Shown here one piece after another: positions 12,177 to 25,052 of a stretch of 64,000 nt of DNA (positions are counted from its first letter, which is position 1; each line of letters begins with the position of its first letter). The DNA comes from Chrysaora quinquecirrha. Its lineage: Eukaryota > Cnidaria > Scyphozoa > Semaeostomeae > Pelagiidae. Below the pieces are notes generated by a model that ran no database searches, was not told the origin of the DNA, and worked only from the letters and a program-made list of their open reading frames with translations. The DNA is taken from contig JACTAT010000040.1 in assembly GCA_014526335.1 (NCBI GenBank), forward strand, positions 1,124,119 to 1,188,118. The letters run 5' to 3'. The position numbers were made by a program, and so were the translations under genes.

Positions 12177-13254
12177 TTAAGGAAGTTCAGTTTCGTAAAT
12201 CTATGCAAATTTTTATGGCCAAAAGTTACCACTGTCTTGATTCTATGAAGCAGTTGAGTCTTGAAGCAAAGACGACATCATTTCAACCAAACAAAATTCT
12301 TTAAATGAATAACAAAGTACTCTTCCGTACATTCTAGAGAACGAGCTACAGTCATAAGAATATATATATTAATACATTTATATGTTATATAAAACTAAAT
12401 AAGACTAAGTAAATACGTGACGATTACAAAATATAAACTTAAGTCATAAGAAGCAATGAAATCCGAAAAACTCTTATTCTATTTAAACAAAATTTCAGTA
12501 GTTTAAAGTCAAGGTATAAGGGTTTAAAGTAAGGGTATAAATTATGTAGGGTATATCGAAGGGCTGAATTCTAAATTTTAGGTATTTAGCTCAAAAACAG
12601 ATTGTGGGCAAGTGTCGAAAACACCTGCACCCTGAGCACTGCATTTCATAAAGCGTGAAAATGATCTTTACAGTTTCTTAGTTAAACGAGCAAAATAGCA
12701 ACAAGGCAGTTCAGTTTAAAGGGGTAGAAATCAGCTGCACTTGAGGGCAAATCAAAAAAATTATATCTAGAAAATCTCTTGGAATCAGAAGTATTCTTTT
12801 TTCACAAAATTGCCGGAAAATAATCGCGAGGCATCATTTTTCGAAAAATTCTCGTGAACTTTGTTTGTAGGTCACTTGCTTTCGCAGTTCATTTACGTGA
12901 ACTTTCCCAAAATTACGGAGCCTTGAATGATTAGGTTTTTCTGTTTTTTTTCTGTCTATCTGTGAACGACAGTTAACTATTTGTGACTTTATTTTATTGT
13001 CGATGCTTAGTTCAATAGCCAAGATCAACTTGGCAGTGAACAACAGAGAAGCATACAAATGTCACTAGTGATCAGATACATTGAGATAAATTGGACGTTC
13101 CACTGTAGTAATAGTCTATCTCTAAAAAACCAATGTTATTCTTATACCCATATTTAAACAAAAGTTTTAACCCTTTACATCTGTTACGCGAACGAACGAC
13201 GAAACAACAGTGTGTACAAAAACCAGTTATTCTGAACAAGTCCAATTAGGCTAT
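12177..13254. other. Intergenic sequence downstream of the SBSPON-like gene
   Basis: AT-rich, with no exon-like frame seen. It should hold the SBSPON-like 3' UTR directly below 13255, but no canonical AATAAA is apparent in the first few hundred bases on the minus strand. Confidence 0.5.
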
Positions 13255-16200
13255 TTACACGAATACAAAATTTGAGAAGTATTTCTCCGTGCAGGTACAA
13301 TTGGGGATAGCAGGTCCAAGTCTTATCCACTCACCATGGCATCTGGGTACCAAAAATGCCTTCCAGTGGCTTCTTACACCTGATGCTCCTTCGCCGCGGC
13401 AGTGCCCATCAGAGCCCAGAATTCTAGGCTGGCATTCAACGCATACAGGCAGAGTGGTGTCTAATTTTTCAGCCCAAGTGTTTTCGCATTGAGGACGCTT
13501 TAACATCAGTTTGAAGTTGATGCAGTAACTAAAAGAAGAGCAAAAATTAATTGAATATGAACACACAATGAATTTGAGCATAATGGATCAACTGAATTAC
13601 ATAATGATACTTTTTATATGTCAAATAGTTAGGTGAAATGGTCACAGGAGGTTCAAAAGCTAAATAGGCTGTTTTAGCAACAGGACGCCACAAGTGAAGA
13701 AGATGTCACGAGCAGACAAAGAAACTTGGGACTAGTTATTTTCCCGCATCTTGATATTCCGCGTTCTGGCGACAACGTCATCTCATCTTGGCTGTTTTCA
13801 CATTCTCATCAAAACGTCGAAATTTTGCGTTGTTCGTGTCGAGACGCATCTGTTTTTGCAACATATAATCAGTATGTAAACAGCAACAACAACAACAAAA
13901 TCAGCAACCCCGCAGTTGTTTGCTCAGAGTAGTTTGAGCGTCCAGCAATTCAACTCAGTAGCGACACTGATCGATACTCAAGATACCCTTGTAAATTCAT
14001 AGTAGCTATAAATAGAGGCTGCTGGACGTATTTCACGAAGCTTTGAAAAACTAGAAAATCCTTGATCTGAACTTGGAAACCCTGCTATTGACAGATACTT
14101 GTGTCGTTGAAACGTTATTTCAGATTATTTCGATAGGAGGAATATATGGGTAACCACAAATCAAGACCCCTAGATTTCACACTTTCATGTGTCTTGAAGG
14201 GTTAGCGCAGTTCACAACTGAATTGACCACATGCAGAAGTTTTTCATTACAACAATGTCGTATGACATTACACCTGCAGTGCTGAAATCAAGTTGGTATG
14301 GTAATGTAGTTCAAACTAGTCTTTCCTCATGCCTTAGGGTCATTCCAACCGTAAGACTTAAAGCGTTAAGAGCAAAGCGTGACCTGAACGCGAAGGATTA
14401 TGGTATAGTACATTCTCATCACTTCAAGATTCAGTATCGTTTATCATATTGTCAATTGTTATAAGAGGGTGAATGTGGCCTGTATCAAAGAACTAGAGAA
14501 CCGAAACTCAAGGTGACGATAATTTTGACAACAGACATTGAAATTTTGTAGCCCACCCTTGTTCTTGCCTGTGGTACCTATCCATACGAATTATGACATC
14601 CCTCTCAACTTCTCATGATTTTCCTCCACACTAACATCCACAAATTCAGAGTTGAGTCTCCACGCTAGTGGATATCGTCCCTGTTAATGAGAGATAGGTC
14701 TCGGCGCAAATGTACATTCCCCTCACTACTGGACGTATGTTGAATTAGGTGCTTTAGCAGTTGCGTTGTTTGCCAAAAACACCTGCAATAAAACATGGCC
14801 TCTGCTGTTGAGTATCGAGTCTAAAATAAACTTCAAAGTAAATGTCTTTGAATGACTTTGTGGAATGCCAAAGCGATGCGTGTGTTTCTTCACTGCGGAA
14901 CTGCTAGTTGCTCCAGTTACTCTACTAATGTAAACTCTAGCGGGATCACGGAGAAAAGATGGAAGGAAGAGATGTTTGAGTTCTGGTCGAGTACTAAGAT
15001 TACCATCCTTATGGTAATCATCTAATACAGTCGCGAGAAAATCACACGATACCATCGTAAGAAAGAGATGACCGTACAGAGGACCGACAATCTTATGGAA
15101 ATAAGGCTTTATAATTAAAGGCAAGAAAAGCCATGGAGGTTTTTTAACATAAAGAATTTATTAAAGGATGGATTTCTTACATACCTATCAACCTTTTTTT
15201 CAGTTGGATTGTACTGCTTCGGTGCGGGTAATATCTGTTCAAATCCAAAAAGTCCTTTGGGCACCCTGCGGTATGGGTCAGCAGGCAGAATGAAAGCAGT
15301 TTCTGTTGATTACGAAAAAAAGTCGTTAGAAATGGACAAATCACAATAACATAAAACACACGATACGCAATTTTAAGATTCACAGATGCAAGATCCTTGC
15401 GAGCCATGAAAGAGAGGACGATTTAGACGGGTACCGCAGAAGCCAGTCTCAGGGAGGAAGCGGGTTGACACCCCCTCTCTAAAATTTCCGAAATTCTGGA
15501 GGAAAATCTCCGCTTTATCCTAAGTTCTATAATGCTACTGATTGATAGTAATATAAGACTGGACAGTGTCTTGATCTCTCCAGAAATTCTGATCATTTTG
15601 CGATTTGTTTTTCAAAATAAACCACAGAAAGGCCTAGACAGGGTTTTTTCCGCAACAATCTAGCAAAGAGGGTAACCTAGGGTTTTTAAATTGAAATCTA
15701 CTAAAAAAAGGTCGGAGAACACGAATCCAAGATGGGCCCTCAAAAATTTTCGCCGGAAGTACCCTTAATCAGCGCCTAATGATGCCTAATTAAGTTAATT
15801 AAAAAAGTTGCACTTTTTCAAATCCGATTACTGCAATATGTAGATCTTGAAACGCTGAGTAAAATTGTCTTTGACTGTATTTCAATACAACCTACCAGTT
15901 TCGAGAAAAACTCGTTTGAAATAATGATGACGTCATCGTCCTAAGGCTCAGTGTGGGCTTTTGTCAACTCGCGTAACTTTACAAATAGGGGTCGAATCGT
16001 CAAAAAACCGCTTACAATGCGATACGTCTATATATGACAGCATAATAAGCATAATTAGCCCCACCGCAAGTTTGGAAAAAACGAAGAAAGGGGGTTCACT
16101 GCATAAACAATAGGAATCCCATTATGAATACTGTACAACAAATTTGACCTCTCGCGATGTGCAGCAGGTTTGATATTAAAACTTCAAATCTCGAACATGA

Positions 16201-19200
16201 GAAGTCCTTCGCAACGCCTTGTGGCTCATTGATGACTGGGCATCATTTTGGTACCATTATGACGTCAGTTGCCCCTATGACGTCATCGGCCCCTTTATGA
16301 AATCACAACCACACCCAATAATCATCATTCTGCTGTCTTAGCGTACATCTATCTCATAATTAGTGGTTTTGTGACTATTGCACCCCAACCCATAAAGTTA
16401 TACAAGCTAGAATATGGAATCGACCCTTACCTGATCATAATGGTGATGACGTCATCATAATTTCAAACGAGTTTTTCTCGAAATTGGTAGGTCGTATTGA
16501 AATACAGTCAAAGACAATTTTACTCAGCATTTCAAGGCCTACATATTTCAGTAATCGGATTTGAAAAAGTGCAACTTTTTTAATTGACTTAATTATGCCT
16601 AATTAAGCATTAATTAAGGCTACTTCCGGTGAAAATTTTTGAAGGCCCATCTTGGATTCGTGTTCTCCGACCTTTTTTTAGTAGATTTCATTGAAAAAAC
16701 CCAAGGTTACCCTCTTTGCTAGATTGTTGCGGAAAAAACCCTGTCTAGCCCCGTTAACGCAATACCGGCCAGCTTTCATAGCGTCTTGGTTTTAGTATCG
16801 GACTGGAGGTGGAGATGGGGTTTTAATGTATACGCTCTAAAACAGATATCCGATAAACCGGGCCTAATAGAAATAAGCGTACGTGATGCTCTCCTGTCAA
16901 GCTAAGGTCAAGTCGTTAGCAGGAGCCAAGTAATTCTCCGCCTGTTGTCATCTGCGTGATTAATTTACACCAAGTGAGGAAATGTTAAAATATCGGCCAC
17001 GCATCTATATGAATTGCTGATTTGCTGGTCACGCACTGAGCTACAGTACAACTACTGCAGAAACTTAGGGGGGGAAATTCAAGAAATGACAAGGGAAAGG
17101 GCGAATTCATAAAGCATTCACCAACGTCTTTGGGAGCAGCAGACGAGTTTCCCCCCGAACTTTGGGGCAAAAAGGTTCTTCAGATATTTAGGGATCGTAG
17201 AAGCTCCTTGGTCCTACCACATTCTAACATTAAACTTTCGGAGAACTAAGGTAATTGTGACCTCCCTTATTACGAGACCAAATTTTGCAGGATGTGTTGG
17301 GGACATTTCACCGAGTTCTTTCGTGATTATGCTACTGTAAGCCAAACGATCAAACATTGTTAGTCAAGCATTTAAGATTTGCTAACAATGTTTGACCGTT
17401 TGGCCACGTCGCAAAACATTGATTGGCAAACAGAACTTGCTTGGCGGTTTTTTTAAAACGTTCAGAAACATTTTTGCGTCCCGCGATCAAACATTTTGTT
17501 GGCAAGCAAATTTCACATGTTTGACCAATAATGTTTGATCGTTTGGCCAGGACCTCAGAAGTTTACTAAGTTCTGTACAAGCTGTAATTTAATTATTAAA
17601 ACATTTTTCCAGAAGCATGGTTTTGGGGGGCGGGTGCGCTGTCTAGCTTGGCTCGGAAATCGCCAGTTGGGCGCAAATTATGCGACCGTTGCGATGCGAT
17701 GAAAAGCAAGCTTTACAGTGAAAATGTGACCAGCCTTCGAGAACAGAGAGCTGTTGAAGGATAATCCTAACTTTCGTATTTCCTGTTATCAAGTAATCTT
17801 TCCATGAGTTCAATTATTCTGCGAATGAACCTTGATCTGAAAACAGCATCGGGAAACAGCTGTAAAATTGTAACGCTTTCAATTGCGTGTATGATTGCTG
17901 AGATAAGGTGGAGACTTCAGTCAAGAATCCAAACAGATGCTCCGCCTTGAAATAGCAGCACTGTTTACAGCAAGGATTTCCGTGACTGATTTGTTGTCCA
18001 AAAGATTAATCTGTCATCCGGTAGACACACCTTAAATAAGCTGGTCCACGAAATATAAGATTACCACCATCCCATACGATTACCATGTGTTTCTCCTCCC
18101 CAAGGGGCTATATATTCCTTGGGAATCTCGTACACCTTTGCCGTAATTCCCGTTGATTTCAAGGAAGCTCGTATGCCTTTTGGAACAGTGAAATGCCTCT
18201 CGCTCCTCTCCTTTCAAAAGGCGATCAATCACCATAACCCAATGAACGGTTGTTCATTACGCTAACTAACGATTTGCAAATCAGTCCTTTGATCTCGCGC
18301 ACTTGCTGGAAATCCTATTCGCTTCGAGGAAAATCCTTTTGTTTTAGCGGAAAATCTGTGCACCTTGAAGGAAATGCTATTTGTACTCGGTAAAATTTTG
18401 CTGCTTCCGTAAAAACGCCTTCAAAAGAGAGACATTATTCATTCCATACTATTGAAACCATAAAAAAGTAAATGATGTAATCGCTCAGAACTACTCTGAG
18501 CTCTAAGCCACTCTGAGCGTTAAGCCATCTAATTCAATTTTTTCACGTAAATGGTTGTTGCTGTTGCTAAAGGCTCCCTTTGCTGTTTGCGAAGAGTGCA
18601 ACTTATGTAATGAGTCTACTTCTACTCTGCTACGACATCTGCAGAGTAAGGCCTTGGCCAAACGATCAAACATTGTTCGTCAAACAGTTGCAATTTGCTT
18701 TATCAACAATGTTTGACTGTTTGGCCACGTCGCAAAACATTGCGTGACAAGCAGAATTTCTTAGCAATGTTTTGAAAACTTCAAGAACATTTTCTGCTTG
18801 TCATACGCAAAAATGTTTGACGAACAACAAACTATGTTTCGCGATGTGGCCAAACGGTAGGTAAACTATTTTGTTTGACAAGCATATACATGTTTGATGA
18901 ACAGGGTTTGATCGTTTGATCAGGGCCTAAAACTAGACTTGTTACATGAGCCGTAGTTATCGCTATTGAGTCTATGCTGGACGCTCAAACTACCACTCTG
19001 AGCAAACAGCTGTATGGTTGTTGTTGTTGATGTTGCTGTTTGCGAAAAGTGGGACGAAGACTGGTGACTACAGTTCACTGATAGTTACGGCATTCGGTAA
19101 TGAGACAGCAAAACAGATATATATTGTGAATACCACAACGAGATCTCAGGGAAGACTGGCGACTGGCGACTATATACTGTATGTCTAGAACGCGCATTCC

Positions 19201-22200
19201 TAACAATGACGTTTTCAGTAAAGAAAAGTCTTAGCAATACTTACGGGCAGATCTCCTGCAACGATTTAGAGCACATCCTCTCTTCTGCCTGAGGGCAGGG
19301 CACGCCTTGCCTCCATTTTGTGGTGTTTCAACTATGAATCTTTTTCGTTTCATTACTCCAACGCCACAATCATTCGAGCACGCTGTCCAACTTGTCCATT
19401 CACTTACTTTGCAGTCTCGAGCACCTGATTAGAAAAATCACTTGAAAATAGTTCACATTATTCAGGATGCAGCACAAAAATAAAGTGTGAAACTATGTAC
19501 GTTTATTCAGTACTTTATTATGCTTCTAGATGCGAATGTTTTACGTGTATTCTTTCTTTAAACGAAACCTCTCATCTCCCGTCTTGTTCTCAATGTTAAA
19601 AATAACAAAAATTGGAAAACGAAGGGCGTGTTCTTCTGAACCTCAAAACCTTCAAAATTTCGGAAGACGAAAGCTTCTAAAAACAGAATCCGTGATTTTC
19701 AAAAAACAAGAATTCTGAAAATCCGAGACTTTTCTAGTTTGTTCCAAACGTCAGTCAACTTTCGCGCCAAAATTTTTGCTTTCCTCGTCCCCAAACCTGT
19801 TCGTGGAATGTCTCCTGGCAACTAGCAACACAGCATTGCAGTCCCGGCAACCTTCTGCTTTTGATCGGAGAAGGTTTTTGAGAGCTCCAAAACCTGCCGT
19901 TTTCAGAAGAATGGCTTCGAAAAACACACATCCCGAAAAAAGAATTGGTTTTGAAGAACACACCCTAATTTAAAGCTCTGATAAGCAAATTTCTAAAGTG
20001 TTCTGCACGGCGGATGCCTCTGTGTTTCTTATTTCTGGATACAGTAGATTTTTCACCATTTTCCTATCGTCGCAAGCTTGCCCAGCCTCATCAGCCAATC
20101 AGCGCCGGCAGATTCCCAAGGCCAGAAAAATTTGACCTGAATCATATCAGGCCCGTGTTTTCTGGGTGTTCTCGTAAAAACGTGTGGATCAAGGCCTCGA
20201 AATACTTATGGAACATTTTGCCATTTAAAATAATTTACTATGAGATTATTAATAATTATTAGGAGATCTCATCATGATTTTTAAAATGGAATTGAATTTA
20301 AATTCGCTTAATTTCTATTTTAAGCAAGGGTCAAACCTTCCTGCGGCTTAGACTTATCTCTCGCTTTCTTAAGGTGGAAGGTGGGACGTAAAGCTTCCAT
20401 GCTATTATTAAGGCGATCTAAATAATTGTGCTTTAAAGAAGGTCGCAGACAGCTTAGCTGGGCTTACAATCTCAGTTATGTCTCGCTCGCTTATTGGACA
20501 TTGAATTAGAAATCACAATTCTAGAGTTTGCACTCTGATTTTAGAGTCTTAACACTTTTAATGAGCTTAGAGTGAAGAATGGAGTTACTTTAAATATTCA
20601 CAATTTTTCTTAAAACGGATTCCAGGCAGTTTAAATTGAAACTAAACTACATGGAATGACATTCGTCTGAGTAAAGTTTGTTCCCTTGTGGGGGGGGGTC
20701 TCCATTTTGAAAGAGGGTATTTGTTGCCTGTGTCAAAAAGCACTATGGTTGACGAAATACACGTTTTTTTACAAGAAAGTTTTTTTGGGCCAGTATTGAA
20801 ACTTTCTTGGATATTTCATGTTTTCAGTATCAAAACTTTCTTGTGACTTTCTTAGCAAAAATTTTGGAATGCAGTATTTCTAAGAATGCACAGTTTAAGA
20901 TACTGTATACATTGAACAAATACCACGTTTTTTAAAGAAAATAATCATTAGACTCGCTTAATAGTAAGAAGAGCGACTGAACAGAAGAGCTAAAGTAACA
21001 CAAAGAACATTAGGAATGAAAGTATGAAACAGAACTTTCTTAAGTTTCAAGAATCCAGTATTGAACTTTCTTAAACTTTTGAGATGTTGAGCACTACTTT
21101 CTTATAAACCACTTTTTTATAAAAAAACCGTGTGTACTTGGTGCCTATGTACTCACTTCACTTGAGACCTAATAATTCTTGTTAATGTTGTTGTTGCTGC
21201 TGTCGTTGTTGCTATTATACTTTGTTGTTTGTTGTTAACAATTATTAGCGTAGCTATTATTAACTTAAATAAACCAAAAGCAAACCATATTGGGATTGAA
21301 ATCTAATTGAGAAGTACCGACAATGAATGGCAAAGCATCCGATTTGCTATTTTTAATATTTTCTTATAGATTATATTGCTATTTCAGACTACACACGGTC
21401 GCCGAGAGCAGCCACAAAAATATTTTTATCTAACAAGTACTCTACTTTTTCCTAAAATAAGAAATTGATTATTTCCAGATGGACAGAAATAATGATTGTG
21501 GCTTTCACAACATATTCTGCCTTGAAGCATGGGCGAGGTATTAACCTCAAGCGATTGTTGTTTCTTCGTATGGAAAGGTTGAACTGGGCGTGAGAATCAG
21601 GGAGAATGTTGGCCATAGGGACGTTGCGAAGCAATTTACTCTGGGAATGGGTGAAAGCGAATGAACCTGAAATTTATCTTGACAGAAAGGGCTTTCCTCC
21701 TTAGCATTGTTGTTGTTGTTGTTGTTGTCAGACAGCTCTGTTTTTAGCTACCTATCTTTTCTTAGCAGCATACTGTAACAGAGATATGTGTAGTGACTCT
21801 GTAATGAATTTACAGTATTAAAAGACTTATGTTTAGATAACACACACTTTTTTTAATAAGCAGCCCCTCAATAGGCAACTAGGGCTGAACTGACAATAAC
21901 ATTAAGCAACTTAAGAGCTCAACTGAGTTACTGTAAGCAACTAAGAAGTCAAACAACCAAGCTAAACGCCTTCTTGTTGTTAGCAAATTGTTTGTTCTTA
22001 TGTGTTGCATGTTCTTTAGCTTACGTTTTTCCACTTACTGTCACCCAAAAGTCGTGTTGTAGGCTGTTGACGATTTTGACCCGCGAAGTCAAGGGCGACT
22101 GTTGGGTACAAAAATTTTTAAGCAACTTTTAAGCAACTTTGAGGGCTGAAATTTCTAAAATTTTAAGCAACTTTGAGGGCTGGATAAAAGTCCAGTTGAT

Positions 22201-24999
22201 TAAAAAAAGTGTAATGTCAAAATTTTAATGCTACCGTGCGTAAAGTGACATACTTACTTTACGGAAAGCAGTTAGAGGACTATTTATAATGAAAAATAGC
22301 TTATAATACATCTTCATAAATCAATTTACTATCAAAACATAGCTATTTTTATACGATTATAAATCTCATAATTGGTGCTTAATCTTCTTAATTATAAATT
22401 TATTAATTGGCTATTGGGTACTTCGGTAAATTTCAATGCTTTTATAGTGCTATTTATTTATGGCCAAGCTAATAAATTTCGTAATCTTTACGTTAATCTT
22501 GACGTTGCTTCCTTCGACAAACGGTGTATAAGTTTTAAAAAAAAACTGCACGAACCCAGTTTACGAAATGCAACACAACAACAATGTATAAAAATTTGTG
22601 GTCGCTAAGGAACATTTCGGCGTCTCAGCCTCTTATTGGATTTGATTGTGTTTACTGTATTTTGTTTGTTCCTTGAGTAATGTACATGTTTGACAGATAG
22701 AGGTTCTGTTTCTTCAGAATTCTTCAAAAATATCCTGCCTTGTTTTGAAAGAATTTAGTATGAAAAACATGTGGGTGTATGATGTGTGCCAAAATAAATA
22801 TACTCAGAATTACTCGCTCTCTTTGAAAGTTTCTTTATTTAGAAAACACATGACGAAATCGTGCAGAAAACCCGTAACAAAAATTCACCGCCATCAAAAA
22901 AATATTATATCGTTTCCTGAATGTAATTTATTGTGATCGAATTTCATGCAACATATAGCCTGTCGTTTGTGTTTTACAAAACTCAAGCCGATGCAAAATT
23001 AATTTGTTCATCAAAGATGCGCGTGTCTTCTGCATGTTTCCCGCGATTCGAATCGCTATATATGGGGTAGTACTGGATTGGGGAATTCTGTCAGTCGAGG
23101 GCAATTGACCCTTGAGGGTCTTTTAGGGGTTCCATTCCAGGGGACATGGGAACATGCGAAATGTATCCAGGGAGCAAGGGAACATTGGGGAAAAGGGATC
23201 ACATAAAATCCTCCGTGTCAAATCCAATCTGAAAATAATCCTACAAAAATGCAAGGAGCTAGGGAATTTTCTTAAGGGAATAGGACACTATGTAACCCCC
23301 CCCCCTAAATGACCCTCTTCCTTAAAAACTTCGTCCACTAAGGGATGAAGGAATTTCCTTGAAAGGAGCTAGCACGAAAACATTTACTTTGGTGATGACG
23401 GGGACAAAAGAGGACAATTTGGAAGAAAAGGGTACATAGGTCTTAAAGAAGGCTATAAAGTTTTGTCCAGCAAAGGGACACTTTCATTGACTCCAAAAGG
23501 GGGTCATGTCCCTCTTTCTACCCAGTTCCCCACGTCAATTCGTACCCTATTGCTGTCAAGTGTCAGTGGAAGAGTGTCAAATGCTTCGAAATGCTCCTTG
23601 ACAATTATTGGATAAAAAGTGAACGAGAATCGTGTTCACGTGTCGTTCTCTGTTGTACTAGTTTCCATATTTCTCCTCCGTGGTGAAGGCGGTTTCGACT
23701 AAAAAATTCCGAAACGACAGGAGATAATTGTTGTTTTAGTATGAATCACTTTGGAATGTTTTCAACTCAGTCAAAAACATGAAACCGGTAGAGAACTTGG
23801 CGTGTATTCAGAAAAGACCAAAACAAATCGATTTTTACAAAATAGTTCGGCACGTTGCCAGCCTGGCAGGGTCAAAAATACAGACAGGACCGGGGGCAAT
23901 GCAATGACAATATCTCTGCCCTGGAGGCTGTCCAAGAACGGCCTAAACCTTCGATTTGATTTTGTATGTCGTAAAGATAATTAAAAACTGACAAATCTGT
24001 GACTAAAGATATCCCTTTGTTGTTTTTGCTTTATTTCACATGTTTATTTTTCCCATCCTAACGAAGTACAAAGCTTTTCAGGGGATTCCTCTTAAAAGCG
24101 AAGACCTTAAATTTTCAGTTTTCAGCACTAAAGATTAAAGAAAGGAATTTCAAACATTTATTAGTTAACCAATAAATTTAAACTTTCAAAACCAAGGTGA
24201 CAAGAAAGGTTAAGGATTTTTCGAAATTATTTGATATTTCAAATAATAACATATGGTGATGCAGAAATGTGGGAAATTGGAACAAAAACAAAAATTCTCT
24301 TTGATTAGGAAACCCTTCTTATGGTGACATTGTAAAGTTTTCCTGCAGCATAAGGAAACCAATGGGTCGAATTGACTGGAATGAATCTTGAAAATATTGT
24401 TATTAGAACAAGCATTCCGATGGTAACGGGACGAAATTTTGACCACATGGACCAAAAATCACTATTTAAAGCGTAATCTTTCAAATAAAAACACATTCTA
24501 AAATAAATTTTTACATTTGAAACCTCAAACAGTTAATGATTTGAGTAATAGTTTTAAAATCCGTTTTGAGGTGTAAAATAACGACCGTAAAATTTGATTT
24601 TTATACCTTCAGTGAGAAGTTAGGGATATTTAATGATAGGATAAAAAATTTTGATAGTATTTTATGAAAATGTGCTTTTTTCGTAGATGAAGATTAAGGT
24701 TTTAAGAGCACCAAAATTGATTAAATTAAAAAAATTATTTTCTTACCACGACAGGAATCTTTGATTTTATCGAAATCATCACAACAATCTCCGGTCATTT
24801 TACAATATTCATCACAATAACAAACTCTTCGACTTGATGAACCTTTAGCTTTTGCTGAAACTCTCACATAGCAATTACTATTTCTTCCTGCACAACACAT
24901 CATAGTGCCACCAAGAAGCCTTTGGTCACATTGGCCAGAAATTAAAACAGTTTTCAACGAAATAACTGCAAATAAAAGCCAGAAACCCAATGAATCCAT
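13255..24999 (-). CDS. SBSPON: Somatomedin-B and thrombospondin type-1 domain protein (SBSPON-like), four exons, complete
   Basis: A secreted, extracellular-matrix type protein. Exons in coding order on the minus strand: 24999-24747, 19424-19245, 15302-15185 and 13528-13255. Together they give 825 nt, 274 aa (human SBSPON 264 aa). Residues 1-22 are a signal peptide (MDSLGFWLLFAVISLKTVLI...). A Cys-rich somatomedin-B domain follows (Cys 24, 35, 36, 43, 60, 62, 66, 72, 73, 83; core CYCDEYC...GDCCDDF). A TSP1 repeat follows at about 88-140 (SEWTSWTACSNDCGVG, then NGGKACP). The linker TAFILPADPYR matches the family's PAFIT segment. The C-terminal domain (about 185-274) has YCINF, CVECQP and the ending PNCTCTEKYFSNFVF, as in vertebrate SBSPON. 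Splice phases agree at every junction. Introns of 1.7-5.3 kb are filled with transposon fragments. An in-frame GTG upstream (25035) was not used because the first ATG gives a perfect signal peptide. Confidence 0.93.
15631..16751. mobile_element. 1.1-kb fold-back element with arms of about 310 bp
   Basis: The sequence from GGCCTAGACAGGGTTTTTTC to about 15945 reappears as its reverse complement from about 16440 to 16751 (GAAAAAACCCTGTCTAGCC), roughly 90% matching by eye. The roughly 500-bp centre contains several TGACGTCA-like motifs. There is no coding frame. It lies in SBSPON intron 2 (15303-19244). No clear target duplication was found. Confidence 0.75.
17341..17555. mobile_element. CAAACATTG-family MITE, copy 2
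   Basis: Begins GCCAAACGATCAAACATTG directly after TAA and ends CAATGTTTGATCGTTTGGCC. It contains the internal hallmark GGCCACGTCGCAAAACATTG. Confidence 0.75.
18480..18600. repeat. Dispersed (CAA)n-associated repeat
   Basis: A sequence pairing CGCTCAGA / CTCTGAGC motifs with TTGTTGCTGTTGC runs. Related pieces occur near 13880-14010, 18945-19050, 29060-29120, 31885-31930, 32326-32400 and 57665-57780, usually with GAGTCT-type sequence at the other end. It is probably an old SINE-like family; limits are not defined. Confidence 0.35.
18650..18927. mobile_element. CAAACATTG-family MITE, copy 3 (most complete)
   Basis: Begins GGCCTTGGCCAAACGATC and ends GATCGTTTGATCAGGGCC, with TAA on both sides (18647-18649 and 18928-18930). 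The 278-bp body alternates CAAACATT and its complement. The 3-bp TAA duplication suggests a PIF/Harbinger-mobilised MITE. It lies in SBSPON intron 2. Confidence 0.75.
20758..21136. mobile_element. TA-flanked MITE, AAGAAAG/CTTTCTT sub-type, copy 1
   Basis: The ends TACACGTTTTTTTACAAGAAAG and the complement of ACTTTTTTATAAAAAAACCGTGTGTA are inverted and end in TA. The motif CTTTCTT / AAGAAAG is repeated many times inside. It lies in SBSPON intron 1 (19425-24746). Confidence 0.65.
21838..22213. mobile_element. TA-flanked MITE, AAGCAAC sub-type, copy 1
   Basis: The left end is TAACACACACTTTTTTTAATAAGCA and the right end AAAAAAAGTGTA. AAGCAACT or its complement occurs about ten times. The whole 376-bp sequence matches, inverted, the element at 32976-33328. 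Confidence 0.75.
23080..23560. repeat. Dispersed repeat, inverted relative to a fragment at 25610-25740
   Basis: The stretch with AATCCTACAAAAATG, then TTAAGGGAATAGGACA, then TGTAACCCCCCCCCCTAAATGACC is matched in reverse complement near 25610-25720. It consists of AGGGGACA/GGGAACA-like short runs. No ORF is present. One copy is in SBSPON intron 1, the other upstream of the gene. Confidence 0.5.
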
Positions 25000-25039
25000 G
25001 TTATTTTTCCTGTTAGTTACAGACGTTCGATTCACAGAT

Positions 25040-25052
25040 TTTATAAATCTTG
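25040..25052 (-). promoter_or_regulatory. Candidate TATA box of the SBSPON-like gene
   Basis: On the minus strand the sequence ATTTATAAAATC lies about 45 bases before the SBSPON-like ATG (24999). A TATA element at this distance would place transcription start near 25015-25020 and leave a very short 5' UTR. This is based on motif and spacing only. Confidence 0.4.

Noticed and set aside
14726..15124. 132-codon open frame on the minus strand inside the SBSPON-like gene
   Set aside because: Exons 3 and 4 of the gene join in phase without it, the product resembles no family known to me, and the frame has no splice signals that fit. Most likely chance or transposon-derived intron sequence.
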